NCBI GenBank assembly: GCA_963798455.1 | Contig: CAWCTD010000003.1 | Span: forward strand, 2,170,001-2,234,000 | Origin: CAWCTD01 sp963798455 | GTDB lineage: Bacteria; Acidobacteriota; Terriglobia; Bryobacterales; Bryobacteraceae | Direction of reading: 5' to 3' | Length of the DNA stretch: 64,000 nucleotides | The notes under the pieces: generated by a model | What the model saw: the letters and a program-made list of their open reading frames with translations, nothing else | Told to the model about the DNA's origin: nothing | Database searches by the model: none | Position numbers and translations under genes: made by a program | Shown here: positions 18,456 through 26,222 of the stretch, one piece after another | How positions within the stretch are numbered: the stretch's first letter is position 1 | Layout: each line of letters opens with the position of its first letter

Positions 18456-18473
18456 TGTTCTGAATTCAGAACA
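18456..18473. promoter_or_regulatory. Perfect 18-bp palindrome, candidate operator
   Basis: TGTTCTGAATTCAGAACA is perfectly self-complementary and sits between ubiX and the XRE regulator, 17 bases upstream of the regulator's -35 element. Dimeric HTH regulators often bind such sites, so autoregulation is plausible. A related site, TGTTCtGAACA, lies at 19896-19906 before the peptide cassette. Confidence 0.6.
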
Positions 18474-18490
18474 AAAATGCAAAAAATGTC

Positions 18491-18519
18491 TTGTCGCCGC
18501 GGCCCGCGCCCGCTATAAT
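18491..18519 (+). promoter_or_regulatory. Sigma-70 promoter of the XRE regulator
   Basis: TTGTCG at 18491-18496 and TATAAT at 18514-18519 are separated by the ideal 17 bases. The leader to ATG 18608 is about 80 bases. Confidence 0.65.
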
Positions 18520-18607
18520 GCGGGGCGTAGAGCACGCCGCCCCGGCAGCAGGCCGGCGGCCGGCGTATCCCACCGGCGGGCGACGGATACCGTCTCAGGA
18601 TCATAGC

Positions 18608-19390
18608 ATGGAGGAACTCGGACAGAAACTCAGGCGGGCGCGAGAGCGGCTCGGCTTGCGCTACAGGGATGTCGAGGACGCCAGCCTGCGCATCGCCGAG
18701 AGACAGAAGAACGCCGAGTTTGCCATCGGACTGAGCCGCCTGGCCGACATCGAGAACAAGGGCACACTGCCCACCATCTACCGGCTCTATTCGCTTTGCG
18801 CCATCTACAGGCTGGACCTGATCGAGGTTCTGCGCTGGTACGGGGTGGATCTCGCCAGGCTGCCTTCAGACGCGCTCAGCGTGAACGTCGAGCGCACACA
18901 CCTGATCGGTTTCAGTCCGGCCGATCACACCGAAGTGGAAATGCCCTTGGGCCTCGACCCAGGTATTGACCTGAGCCGCACGACGTACCTGAGCCGCATG
19001 ATCCAGCGCTGGGGCAAGCTGCCCTTGGCGATGCTGAATGGGCTGGATTTGAAGAAACACCGCTACGGTTTCATCGGCACGGACGACTGGTTCATGTATC
19101 CCCTGCTGCCGCCGGGTTCGCTGGTGCTGGTGGATGAGACCCGAAGCAAGGTCGCCAGCGGCGGATGGGTGAGTGAATTCGAACGCCCCATCTACTTCCT
19201 CGAACACCGCCAGGGCTACGCTTGTTCCTGGTGTCACCTGGCGGAAACCCACCTCGTTCTGCAACCGCATCCCTCCTCCCTGTGCGCCGCCCAGGTGCAC
19301 AACTACCCCTCGGAGATAGACGTGATCGGACAAGTTGTCGGCGTGGCTATGCGTCTGGATCTTGGCCGGAGACGTCATGCTCAGCCTTGA
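18608..19390 (+). CDS. XRE-family transcriptional regulator with S24/LexA-like C-terminal domain
   Basis: From ATG 18608 (AGGA upstream) the product is 260 residues. Residues about 4-75 form an XRE-type helix-turn-helix (LGQKLRRARERLGLRYRDVE, then LSRLADIENKGTLPT). The C-terminal domain has MYPLLPPGSLVLVDE, which lines up with the start of S24/LexA folds. The catalytic Ser of that motif is missing, so self-cleavage is unlikely. It also has a CSWCH cluster in the last 60 residues that might bind metal. An 18-bp palindrome and a good promoter lie upstream. Its last 44 bases overlap the convergent hypothetical gene. Confidence 0.78.
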   Translation: MEELGQKLRRARERLGLRYRDVEDASLRIAERQKNAEFAIGLSRLADIENKGTLPTIYRLYSLCAIYRLDLIEVLRWYGVDLARLPSDALSVNVERTHLIGFSPADHTEVEMPLGLDPGIDLSRTTYLSRMIQRWGKLPLAMLNGLDLKKHRYGFIGTDDWFMYPLLPPGSLVLVDETRSKVASGGWVSEFERPIYFLEHRQGYACSWCHLAETHLVLQPHPSSLCAAQVHNYPSEIDVIGQVVGVAMRLDLGRRRHAQP

Positions 19391-19820
19391 GAATTTCCAA
19401 TAAAGCTTCCAAGTCGGCCAAGTAGAGTCGCCGCTCCGGATCGCGCGCCGATGCGGGCATGAGACTTCTGTATGGCGCCAGCCGGATCCACGTTGCCAGG
19501 ATGGTGCGCCTGTCCGCATCGAAGGACGAAAGGTACAGATCGAGGTCGGCCTTCTGCTGCTCCATGTTATAGCAAAGCCACTCGGAGAAGGTCCGGTCGT
19601 GGCTGTCTCTCAAGGCGGTATCCGCCTCCCCATCGCCGAAGACCTGGGCCAAGCCGTGGTGCTGGTAGCGGCCTGTGTTCTGATCTCTCAGGGAGGCCAG
19701 ATAGACCAGGCGGCCGAAGGTGGAGGGGATCTGGTGCAGCGTGTTGCGCCAGAGATCGGCGGCTGCTCGGCCTTCCGGGTCAGCCTTTTGGCCTTTTCCC
19801 TGTTTCAAGTTCGGACCCAC
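19347..19820 (-). CDS. Conserved hypothetical protein, acidobacterial type
   Basis: A 157-residue soluble protein without signal peptide or membrane span. The segment IPSTFGRLVYLASLRDQNT, then GRYQHHGLAQVFG, and the closing RRLYLADLEALLEILKAE look like a conserved family rather than a chance frame, and I associate them with acidobacterial hypothetical proteins. Function unknown. Its 3' end overlaps the XRE regulator by 44 bases in convergent orientation, so the transcripts would be antisense there. Confidence 0.6.
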   Translation of the reverse strand: MGPNLKQGKGQKADPEGRAAADLWRNTLHQIPSTFGRLVYLASLRDQNTGRYQHHGLAQVFGDGEADTALRDSHDRTFSEWLCYNMEQQKADLDLYLSSFDADRRTILATWIRLAPYRSLMPASARDPERRLYLADLEALLEILKAEHDVSGQDPDA

Positions 19821-19895
19821 AGGACACGATTATACCGTGAGTGGACGAGCCGGGGAGGGTTTTTATAGGTCAGCCCCTCGTGCCGGGACGCTCCT

Positions 19896-19906
19896 TGTTC
19901 TGAACA
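19896..19906. promoter_or_regulatory. Short dyad related to the palindrome near the XRE regulator
   Basis: TGTTC-t-GAACA shares the nine bases TGTTCTGAA with the 18-bp palindrome at 18456-18473. It lies about 100 bases before the small peptide gene. A common regulator is possible but unproven. Confidence 0.35.
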
Positions 19907-19924
19907 TGGAAAATTTTCGCACGT

Positions 19925-19954
19925 TAGTACTTTCTCGGGCGAAAGTATAGTACT
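19925..19954. promoter_or_regulatory. Dyad element before the small peptide gene
   Basis: TACTTTC (19928-19934) and GAAAGTA (19941-19947) can pair around TCGGGC, and AGTACT copies flank them. TAGTACTTT (19925-19933) is the reverse complement of AAAGTACTA at 21043-21051, before the third gene of the cassette. Confidence 0.45.
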
Positions 19955-19974
19955 CTGCTCGTTCTAATACTATT

Positions 19975-19991
19975 CCACCGTTCGTCGGTGG
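19975..19991 (+). promoter_or_regulatory. Leader hairpin abutting the ribosome binding site of the peptide gene
   Basis: CCACCG and CGGTGG pair around TTCGT, directly against the GGGAGG ribosome binding site (19991-19996). Such a stem could influence ribosome access. Confidence 0.4.
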
Positions 19992-20005
19992 GGAGGTCAG
20001 GCAGA

Positions 20006-20116
20006 ATGCTAAAGAAATTGTTGCTCGCGCTCGTGTTGGCTCTACAGTTTGCGGCTGCCGCGAATGTGACCGTGAACCATGTGCCTTGGCCGACGTGCTG
20101 GCCTTGCGACATGTGA
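20006..20116 (+). CDS. Small secreted peptide with a PWPTCWPC tail
   Basis: A 36-residue ORF, ATG 20006 to TGA 20114-20116. GGGAGG lies at a good distance upstream. The first 19 residues form a textbook Sec signal peptide (Lys3-Lys4, then an LLLALVLALQF core and AAAA), leaving a mature part of about 17 residues, NVTVNHVPWPTCWPCDM, with two cysteines and two PW/WP pairs. I do not recognise a named family. It sits directly upstream of two membrane-protein genes on the same strand. It may be an exported signal, a disulfide-bonded effector or a regulatory leader peptide; these roles are inference. Confidence 0.6.
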   Translation: MLKKLLLALVLALQFAAAANVTVNHVPWPTCWPCDM

Positions 20117-20143
20117 TGACGCGCCACTAGCCAGCAAGACAGG

Positions 20144-20180
20144 AATATACCTTGTCGTCGTAGAGATGGCAGGGTATATT
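20144..20180. promoter_or_regulatory. Perfect 8-bp inverted repeat between the peptide and 7-TM genes
   Basis: AATATACC (20144-20151) and GGTATATT (20173-20180) are exact reverse complements 21 bases apart. It could be an operator or an RNA stem that uncouples the peptide gene from the membrane protein gene. Confidence 0.45.
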
Positions 20181-20235
20181 TGTGTCTGAATACCTGCGAG
20201 GATGCCGCGGAGCGGTGTCCCAGGGAAGTCCCGTT

Positions 20236-21006
20236 ATGTCATCACTGCAGGACTGGTTGTGGGCTGCGGGCTTGGTCCTCGCCGCGCTTCTGGCGGTGAA
20301 GCTGGTCCTGACCCGGCTGTTCCGTGTCTACAAGTGGTTTTTCCTCTTTCTTTGCTTTCAGATAACGTGTTCCCTAGTGCTTCTTCCGATATCGTCCAAC
20401 AGGAGCGCCTACGGCCTCGTTTTTCTGATTACTGAACCAGTTGTGTGGTTTCTCTACATCCTCGTCGTGCTTGAGCTGTACTCGCTGGCCCTCCGCAATC
20501 ACCCAGGCATCGCGAGCTTGAGCCGGTGGGCGATGTTGCTTGCGGTGGGGGTGTCAGTCGGGGTCTCCGCCCTGACGCTGTCAGCCGACCTCGGCCGGCC
20601 AACCGGCCGCTACAAGACCCTGGTTTACTATAGTGTCGTGGAGAGGGGCCTGGTTTTCAGCCTGGTCCTTTTCTTGCTGCTGATCACGGTGTTCCTGGTC
20701 TGGTATCCGGTCTCCATCCGGCGGAACGTCGTGGTTCACGCCAGCTTATGCTCGATCTATTTCCTCTCCTCCGCAGTGGCCCTTTTCATCCGCAACATGG
20801 CGGGCTACCAAATTACGACGGTAATCAGCAACGTCATGCTCCTCGTGGACCTGGTCTGCTTCTCGCTGTGGATCGGGGTTTTGAACCGCCGCGGGGAGGA
20901 GAGACTCATGGTTGTGCGTAGCAGGTGGCGGCCTGAAGACGAGGAGAGGCTGGTCAGCCAACTCGACGCTCTCAACCAAGTGCTGGTGCGCGGTCCCCGG
21001 GTTTAG
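20236..21006 (+). CDS. Seven-span integral membrane protein of unknown function
   Basis: From ATG 20236 (GGGAAG upstream) the product is 256 residues; a GTG at 20182 in frame is an alternative. About seven hydrophobic helices are visible, followed by a charged cytoplasmic tail of about 40 residues (RRGEERLMVVRSRW to the end, with a short amphipathic helix LVSQLDALNQVLV). Between TM2 and TM4 lie ELYSLALRNHPGIASLSRW and an Arg/Tyr-rich loop. No transporter, histidine kinase or protease motif is seen. I associate this family with multi-copy acidobacterial hypothetical proteins, which I cannot check here. It sits between a secreted peptide gene and a single-TM protein gene. Confidence 0.6.
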   Translation: MSSLQDWLWAAGLVLAALLAVKLVLTRLFRVYKWFFLFLCFQITCSLVLLPISSNRSAYGLVFLITEPVVWFLYILVVLELYSLALRNHPGIASLSRWAMLLAVGVSVGVSALTLSADLGRPTGRYKTLVYYSVVERGLVFSLVLFLLLITVFLVWYPVSIRRNVVVHASLCSIYFLSSAVALFIRNMAGYQITTVISNVMLLVDLVCFSLWIGVLNRRGEERLMVVRSRWRPEDEERLVSQLDALNQVLVRGPRV

Positions 21007-21112
21007 CGAAAAAAAGTTTGTCCTAGCCTTCCGGATGTACCGAAAGTACTATTGTGTCCAGGCCCGCGTTTGGATATTCTGCAATTGAGCCAGCACACAG
21101 GAGTGGTGAGGA

Positions 21113-21646
21113 ATGCTCTTTCCCGTATTGATTGCAGCGCTCGTCGCAGGCAGCACGGCGTTCGCGTTGGCCCTGCTGCTTCATCGGCTAGTCTCACCCA
21201 GTCGATGTGAACTCGTCAGCCCGGAATGGTTGAGCCGTTTCTCCGTCGCGAGGTACCGGCCCATGGAGCGCCTGTTCTCAGAAGAGGACTACCGCTACCT
21301 AGCCAGGCAGAAAGGCTACAACCCACGAATTGCCAGCAGGTTGCGCCGCGAACGGATCAAGGTGTTCCGCGGCTATTTGAGGTGCATCAGCGGTGACTTC
21401 CGGAGGCTGGAAGCTGCCATCAGCTTCTGGATGGCCCGCGCCCCGCAGGACAGACCGGATCTGGCCAAGGCGCTGTTGAAGAAGAGGCTCCTTTTCTCTT
21501 ACGCCATGGTGATGGCGGAGTGGCGTTTGCTGCTGTATGGCTTCGGCTTGGGTCCAGCCGATGTCCACCGCCTGGTGGGCTCGCTGGACGACATGCGGCT
21601 TCATCTGGACCGGATGGCGCTGGACAGGCAAGCGTCGCTAGCCTGA
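21113..21646 (+). CDS. Single-TM, helix-rich hypothetical protein
   Basis: A 177-residue protein with one N-terminal membrane helix (residues 3-25), followed by a helical cytoplasmic or periplasmic domain. Segments such as RYRPMERLFSEEDYRYLARQ, RRERIKVFRGYLRCISGDF and LVGSLDDMRLHLDRM show regular amphipathic helices; no enzyme motif is present. It follows the 7-TM gene by about 100 bases, and that gap contains AAAGTACTA (21043-21051), matching the element before the peptide gene. It likely functions with the 7-TM protein. Confidence 0.6.
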   Translation: MLFPVLIAALVAGSTAFALALLLHRLVSPSRCELVSPEWLSRFSVARYRPMERLFSEEDYRYLARQKGYNPRIASRLRRERIKVFRGYLRCISGDFRRLEAAISFWMARAPQDRPDLAKALLKKRLLFSYAMVMAEWRLLLYGFGLGPADVHRLVGSLDDMRLHLDRMALDRQASLA

Positions 21647-21654
21647 GTCTATCG

Positions 21655-21690
21655 GGGGCGCACCCGCCCCGCCACGGCGCGGGGCGCCCC
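21655..21690. terminator. GC-rich hairpin between convergent genes
   Basis: GGGGCGC (21655-21661) and GCGCCCC (21684-21690) pair, with additional inner CG pairing. It lies between the stop codons of the 1-TM gene (+) and the SprT-like gene (-). No U-tract follows on the + strand, so its terminator role is only likely. Confidence 0.45.
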
Positions 21691-21703
21691 AGCAACCTGG
21701 TTG

Positions 21704-22432
21704 TCACCGCAACACTTTGAGGATTTGCTTGGCTTCGGCCAACCGGGGGAAAGCTCGCTCGGCCTCGCGCAGCTCCCGCGTATGGACGCTGCGGCGTGCG
21801 CCGTGATGCTCGACCGGGAACCGCAGATGGAGCATCTCGTGGAAGAGCACGTACTCGGTTGCCAGCCGCGGCACTTCGGGAGAGTCCAGCAGCCGGCTGA
21901 CGATGATGGCGTTGTGAGAAGGGTCGTAGTGGCCCAGCATGGTTCGCGACGGCCGCGGGCTCCAGCTTAGCGAGGGGCGCGCGAGCAGCCCGTGGAAATG
22001 GCGCTGGTTCAATTCCTCGAAGATCTCATCGAGATCGTACACTTCCCCGCGGGGTCCGCTGAGCTGCTTGCGGCCTCGGATCTGCCGCACGAGGTGGACA
22101 CTGCGCCGCACGTCGCGCCTGTTCATGTAGAGCCGGTAGCGGTGGTTGTAGGCGCGGGGCACGGGCCGCCGGAAGAGCTTGCATAGCAAGATGTAGGCCA
22201 GGGCTTCCAAAACCGGGGCGGGCGCGCCCTCGAGCAGATCGGAGATCCTGACGCGCAGCCGGTTGTTCTCCAGCCGCACCAGGCTGTTGGCATTGGCGAA
22301 GCGGCAGAATTCGACGCGGATTTCCGGCAGCGGCGTCCTTGGCTTCAGGGACCGGAACACGCGCGCGTACATCTCGGCGGGCGTCTCAAACAGCAGTGCG
22401 CTCTCGACTTGCACTTCTCCCATATGTAACAT
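21704..22432 (-). CDS. SprT-like zinc metalloprotein
   Basis: From ATG 22432 the product is 242 residues. The gluzincin motif HEMLHL (HExxH) lies near residue 205 with a downstream HHGARRSVHTRELREAE that may supply the third ligand. The upstream YDLDEIFEELNQRHF segment is typical of SprT-like and YgjP-like domains. The protein is cytoplasmic. SprT-family proteins process DNA-protein crosslinks in eukaryotes, while bacterial roles are poorly known. The long frame extends a further 22 codons, overlapping the fabH start region, but without a better ribosome binding site. Confidence 0.7.
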   Translation of the reverse strand: MLHMGEVQVESALLFETPAEMYARVFRSLKPRTPLPEIRVEFCRFANANSLVRLENNRLRVRISDLLEGAPAPVLEALAYILLCKLFRRPVPRAYNHRYRLYMNRRDVRRSVHLVRQIRGRKQLSGPRGEVYDLDEIFEELNQRHFHGLLARPSLSWSPRPSRTMLGHYDPSHNAIIVSRLLDSPEVPRLATEYVLFHEMLHLRFPVEHHGARRSVHTRELREAERAFPRLAEAKQILKVLR

Positions 22433-22478
22433 AGCAAGAGTGACCTCATCCTCCTTTTCATCCAACGCCCGCGCGCAC

Positions 22479-23468
22479 GTGCGCGGAGCCAAGATCACTG
22501 CTCTCGGCTGCTACGCGCCTCCCAGGCTGTTGACCAACCTCGATCTGGAGAAGATGGTGGACACGACCAGTGAGTGGATTGTGTCGCGGACCGGTATACG
22601 GCAGCGGCACATGGCCGAGCCTGATGTGGCCACCTCCGACCTGGCCACCGAGGCAGCCCGCGCCGCTCTGGCCGAGCGCGGGATTGACGCCGCCGAGTTG
22701 GACGCCATCATCGTGTGTACGGTGACGCCCGATATGTTCTTTCCGGCCACGGCCTGCCTCGTCCAGCACAAGCTGGGGGCCAAGGGGTGCTGGGGGTTCG
22801 ACCTGATCGCGGCCTGTTCGGGCTTCCTGTACGGGCTTACCACCGCCGCACACCTGGTGGCGGCGGGCACCCACAGGAAGGTGATGGTCATCGGCGCCGA
22901 CACCATGTCGCGCATCATTGACTACAAGGATCGGGCGACGTGCGTGCTCTTTGGCGACGGGGCCGGCGCCATGCTGATCGAACCCGGCGAGGAGGACGGC
23001 CTGGGGTTCATCGACTTTCTCAACGAGATCGACGGCGCCGGCGCACCCTTCCTGAACATGCCGGCCGGCGGGAGCCGCATGCCGGCGTCGATCGAGACGG
23101 TGGAAAAGCGGCTGCACTACGTTCACCAGGAAGGACAGCAAGTCTTCAAGTACGCTGTACGAAAGATGTACGAGGTCTGCCGGGACCTTCTGGCTAGGAA
23201 CAACCTGAGAGCCGAAGACGTCCGGGTGATGATCCCGCACCAGGCGAACCTGCGCATCATCACCGCCACGGCGGACCGCCTGGGCCTGAACAAAGACCAA
23301 GTGATCATCAACATCGGGGATTACGGCAACACGACATCGGGCACGCTTCCGCTGGCCACGCGCGACGCCATCGCCAGCGGCACGCTGCGAAAGGGAGATA
23401 TCGTACTCTTCGCGGCCGTGGGCGCGGGCTACACCGCGGGTGCGGGCCTCTGGCGTTGGGCATACTGA
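22479..23468 (+). CDS. fabH: Beta-ketoacyl-ACP synthase III (FabH)
   Basis: A 329-residue enzyme if the GTG at 22479 is used; another in-frame GTG lies at 22440, and neither has a strong ribosome binding site. It condenses acetyl-CoA (or a branched acyl-CoA) with malonyl-ACP to start fatty acid synthesis. The thiolase-fold triad is complete: Cys113 in AACSGFLYG, His254 in IPHQANLRI and Asn284 in GNTTSGT. ADTMSRIIDYKDRATCVLFGDGAGA is typical of the family. It is divergent from the SprT-like gene. Its stop overlaps the strong ribosome binding site of the beta-galactosidase gene, an unusual housekeeping/glycosidase pairing. Confidence 0.92.
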   Translation: MRGAKITALGCYAPPRLLTNLDLEKMVDTTSEWIVSRTGIRQRHMAEPDVATSDLATEAARAALAERGIDAAELDAIIVCTVTPDMFFPATACLVQHKLGAKGCWGFDLIAACSGFLYGLTTAAHLVAAGTHRKVMVIGADTMSRIIDYKDRATCVLFGDGAGAMLIEPGEEDGLGFIDFLNEIDGAGAPFLNMPAGGSRMPASIETVEKRLHYVHQEGQQVFKYAVRKMYEVCRDLLARNNLRAEDVRVMIPHQANLRIITATADRLGLNKDQVIINIGDYGNTTSGTLPLATRDAIASGTLRKGDIVLFAAVGAGYTAGAGLWRWAY

Positions 23469-23481
23469 AAGGAGGTGCGTC

Positions 23482-25915
23482 GTGCGACGGTTCCTCACAG
23501 CGCTTCTCTTCTGTGCGGTGCTCTTGCCCGCTGCGCCGGGCTACGGTCAATCGGCACGCGAGCTTCAGAACTTCGACAATGGGTGGCGGTTCCATCTGGG
23601 AGACGTCAAGCAGGGGGAGACGCCCGCCCTAGCCGACAAGGACTGGCGGCAAGTGGATCTGCCGCACGACTGGTCCATCGAGGGGCCTTACTCCCCAAAG
23701 AACGCGAGCGGCACCGGTTTCCTGCCGGGCGGCATTGCCTGGTACCGGAAGACGTTCACCCTCCCGGCCTCCCTGCGGGGCCGGAAGATCTCCGTCCGCT
23801 TCGATGGCGTGTACCGCGACAGCGACGTTCTGGATCAACGGCCAGCACCTCGGCCACCGGCCGTACGGATACTCGACCTTCGAGTATGACCTCACCTCGC
23901 GCCTCCGGTTCGGCGATGCGCCCAATGTGCTGGCTGTGCGCGTGGATCACAGCGTGATCGCCGACTCGCGCTGGTACCCCGGCTCCGGGATCTATCGCCA
24001 CGTCTGGCTGAATGTCACCGGGCCGGTTCACATCGCGTCCTGGGGGACCTACGTCACGACGCCGGAGGCCCAGGAGTCCGAGGCGCTGGTGTCCGTGGAG
24101 ACGCGGGTGATGAACGAATCGGCCGCCGACGCGAAGGTCAGCCTGGTCACGTCCGTCATGGACGAGAGCGGGAAGGAGGTCGCGAATGCGAAGGGGGAGG
24201 AATCGGTCGCGCATGGCGGAGACCGGACGTTCGCGCAGCAGGTGGCGGTCCAGCGCCCGAACCTGTGGTCGCTGGATCAGCCTCGCATGTACGCTCTGGT
24301 GAGTCAAGTCAGCGTGAACGGACAACTCGCGGATGAGCAACGGACTGCGTTCGGCATTCGAAGGTTCTACTTCAGCCCGGACAAGGGCCTGGTCCTCAAC
24401 GGGCAGCCGACCAAGATGCTGGGCGTGTGCATTCACCACGACCTGGGAGCGCTGGGGGCGGCCTTCTTCGAGGAGGCGCTGGAGCGGCGACTGAAGCGAC
24501 TCAAGGAAATCGGAGTCAACGCCATCCGCTGCTCGCACAATCCCATGGCCCCCGAGTTGTACGACCTGTGCGACCGGTTGGGCCTCCTGGTGATGGACGA
24601 GGCCTTCGACGAATGGATCGGGGGGAAGCGCAAATGGGCCGAAGGTTGGAACGTGGGCGTGGCGGGGCGCCGCGGGTATAACGAGGCGTTCGAACAGTGG
24701 GGCGTCCGCGATGCCCAGGACATGGTGCTGCGCGACCGGAACCACCCGTCGATCATCATGTGGAGCATCGGAAACGAGATCGACTATCCGGACGACCCCT
24801 TCACTCATCCCAAGGGACGCGATGGCGTGAAGCCCAACAGCCTCTCGGCCAATCTGATGCCGGGCATCGCGCGCCGGCTGATCGCGGCGGTGCAGCAGTT
24901 CGACACAACCCGGCCGGTCACCATGGCGCTGGCGGACATCAACGCCTCGAACGCAACCGGTGTGGCCGAGATGCTGGACGTGGTCGGGTACAACTATCTC
25001 GAGCAGTTCTACGACCGGGACCACAAGACCTATCCCAACCGGGTCATCTACGGCAGCGAGAACAGCCGGAGCCTGGACGCATGGCGGCCGGTCGCGCTCA
25101 ACGACTGGGTCGGCGGGCAGTTCCTGTGGACGGGCATCGACTTCATCGGCGAGGCGCGGAAGTTCCCCATTCACGGCTCCTCCGCGGGGCTGCTCGACAT
25201 ACAGGGCTTCTGGAAGCGGGACGCGTATTTCCGGCAAGCGCTGTGGAGCGACAAGCCGATGATCTACGCCGCGGCGTGGGGTGCGGGCGCCGATGAGTCG
25301 CGTATGACGGAGTGGCCCAAGAACCTGGGCCGAAGCCCGCTGGTGGAGCGCTGGGATTGGACCGGCGACCCCCGCAAGAACATTCCGGTCGAGATCTACA
25401 CCAACTGCGATTCCGTGGAGTTGTTTCTGAATGGCCGGTCGCTGGGCGAGAAGCAGATCACCGACCGGCGGTTGCCGGCCTTGGTCTGGGCCGTTCCGAA
25501 CGAGCCGGGAGCCGTGGAAGTAGTAGGGAAAAAGGGCGGCGGCACGGCGGCGCGCTTCCAGTTGAAGTCCATCGGGAAGGCGGAAAGGATCGAGATGAGC
25601 CCGGATCTGAAGACGCTCAAGAGCGGCGGGAGGCAGGTATCCACCGTGGAGGTGCAAGCGGTGGACCGCGCAGGGAACCGAGTGCCAGACGCCGACCAGG
25701 CGATCACGGTTGAGGTCGGGGGAGCCGGCCGCTTGGTCGCCCTGGACAATTCGGACTTGACCGACACGGCGACGGTCCAATCCAAGGAGCGAAAGCTCTA
25801 CCAAGGCAGGGCGGTGGCGGTGGTGCGCTCGGGCGCTCAGCCGGGCAAGCTCACCGTGCGGGCGACCGCGCCGGGCCTCAGGGCCGCGGAGGCCGTGCTA
25901 ACCGTGGAGCCGTGA
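23482..25915 (+). pseudogene. GH2 beta-galactosidase gene broken by a single-base frameshift
   Basis: GTG 23482 follows an excellent AAGGAGGTG ribosome binding site and opens with a signal peptide (residues 1-22). The frame runs through the GH2 sugar-binding domain, then shifts at GTT in codon 116. Removing one of the two T bases at 23828-23829 restores the reading V-W-I-N-G-Q-H-L-G, the canonical GH2 motif, and the second frame continues intact to the stop at 25915. The remaining domains are complete: acid/base Glu in SIGNEID, a nucleophile Glu in YGSENSRS, a DUF4982-like region and a C-terminal Ig-like domain. The expected protein is about 810 residues and secreted. A sequencing error, a very recent mutation or programmed shifting could explain the break. 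Confidence 0.88.
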
Positions 25916-26200
25916 TCCCCGTATCCGTGCTTCGGGCGATGGCGGCCCTTGGTTTCATGGGCCTCCAGGCCTTAGCCACAGGGGCGGAGGGCCGCCTGCT
26001 CTTTCCCAGCCAGTCGGTGCGCGGGTTTGCGGAGTTCGGCGTGGATGCGTCGCCGAGCGGACGCGACCTGGGGGCGTTGTACATCCTATGCGGGCATATT
26101 TGGCGGCGCCGATGCCCCTTGCAGCGCTTTCGCTCGCTACGCCGTGAGCGGGTGTTTCGAACTCAAGCCCGTGGGCCGAAAGCTGGAACCGACGGCCTTG
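25912..26200 (+). pseudogene. Frameshifted remnant of a small secreted hypothetical protein
   Basis: The first frame starts with a signal-peptide-like segment and reads RGFAEFGVDASPSGRDLG. Dropping one G from the G-run at 26070-26074 lets the second frame continue RCTSYAGIFGGADAPCSAFARY and SGCFELKPVG, giving a plausible protein with paired cysteines. Its 3' end is overrun by the convergent glycogen phosphorylase gene. The start overlaps the stop of the GH2 gene. I associate the APCxAFARY pattern with acidobacterial secreted hypotheticals, but this is recollection. Confidence 0.5.
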
Positions 26201-26222
26201 ACTTTGGCCAGCCGCGGGGCAA

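Noticed and set aside
18456..18473. LexA box (SOS operator)
   Set aside because: The site is palindromic and near a LexA-like protein, but does not match the common LexA box forms CTG-N10-CAG or GAAC-N4-GTTC; SOS control is not claimed.
22440..22478. Longer fabH start at GTG 22440
   Set aside because: No better ribosome binding site, and the extra residues (TSSSFSSNARAH) are unlike FabH N-termini; 22479 preferred, though uncertain.
23756..25804. A 682-codon frame opposite the GH2 gene
   Set aside because: It is an antisense shadow of the beta-galactosidase with low-complexity, His/Arg-rich sequence.
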